DNA from: Pseudomonas sp. AL03
GTDB taxonomy: Bacteria; Pseudomonadota; Gammaproteobacteria; Pseudomonadales; Pseudomonadaceae
Length of the DNA: 64,000 bases
Direction: 5' to 3'
NCBI RefSeq assembly: GCF_029960815.1
Contig: NZ_JASBRE010000008.1
Span: forward strand, 123,138 to 187,137
Shown: positions 63,927 through 64,000 of the stretch, piece by piece
How the letters are laid out: each line of letters begins with the position of its first letter
Numbering within the stretch: the stretch's first letter is position 1
Made by a program: the position numbers and the translations under genes
Notes under the pieces: generated by a model
The model's input: only the letters and a program-made list of their open reading frames with translations
Database searches by the model: none
Told to the model about the DNA's origin: nothing

Positions 63927-64000
63927 ATGTTGACCCTGACTCCAGCGAGAGAGGTTACGCTCAAGGATTCATTCAACAGCAAGTGCGTTTCTGGGGGAGG
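63927..64000. other. Window end, no gene supported
   Basis: The last 74 bases show no reliable reading frame; a coding segment beyond the window may begin nearby. Confidence 0.3.

Overview
This 64-kb window reads as chromosomal DNA of a Pseudomonas from the P. fluorescens group. The evidence is high GC, dense genes with Shine-Dalgarno starts, REP/REPIN repeats in gene gaps, and gene orders typical of the genus (kdp, zwf-pgl-eda/hexR, gts-oprB, gltR-glk-edd/gap, phaJ1 beside fadD). No rRNA, tRNA, CRISPR array or intact mobile element was seen.

Region 1 (1-4.8 kb): the 3' end of an acyl-CoA hydrolase gene, a Tyr/Gly-rich lipoprotein, then a decayed locus. That locus keeps a sigma54-like promoter and a well-conserved guanidine-I riboswitch, but its operon has collapsed to a signal peptide joined to the end of an allophanate hydrolase, cut by an IS256-type transposase scrap. 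Next comes an ECF42-type sigma factor operon (SnoaL-like, DGPF/YciI, SRPBCC, sigma factor with a long C-terminal extension).

Region 2 (4.8-15.5 kb): two GNAT acetyltransferases, then the complete high-affinity potassium operon kdpF-(27-codon ORF)-kdpA-kdpC-kdpB-kdpD-kdpE on the minus strand, and a GyrI-like protein.

Region 3 (15.5-27.6 kb): alaC; the gluconate locus gntR / gntK-gntT with three copies of one operator-like motif; a LysR/PACE efflux pair; a GST; a soluble double-PAS chemoreceptor; a LysR remnant; a GNAT; def with a yihY-like gene; and CsbD.

Region 4 (27.6-39.3 kb): lipid genes fadD1, fadD2, an alpha/beta hydrolase and phaJ1; an HlyD/DUF1656/FUSC efflux operon; a PA2169-type four-helix protein; DUF3820; a class-V aminotransferase; and an intradiol-dioxygenase-like protein.

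Region 5 (39.4-58.7 kb): the glucose / Entner-Doudoroff block. OprB and the GtsABCD transporter import glucose, Glk phosphorylates it, Zwf-Pgl-Edd-Eda convert it to pyruvate and glyceraldehyde-3-phosphate, and Gap continues. MgsA gives a methylglyoxal side branch. HexR, the GtrS/GltR two-component system and A-rich Hfq/Crc-type motifs next to several start codons are the visible regulation.

Region 6 (58.7-64 kb): a Fur box, an ECF sigma factor, a FecR-like anti-sigma factor, a TonB-dependent heme receptor with a signalling domain (Hxu type), and a heme oxygenase.
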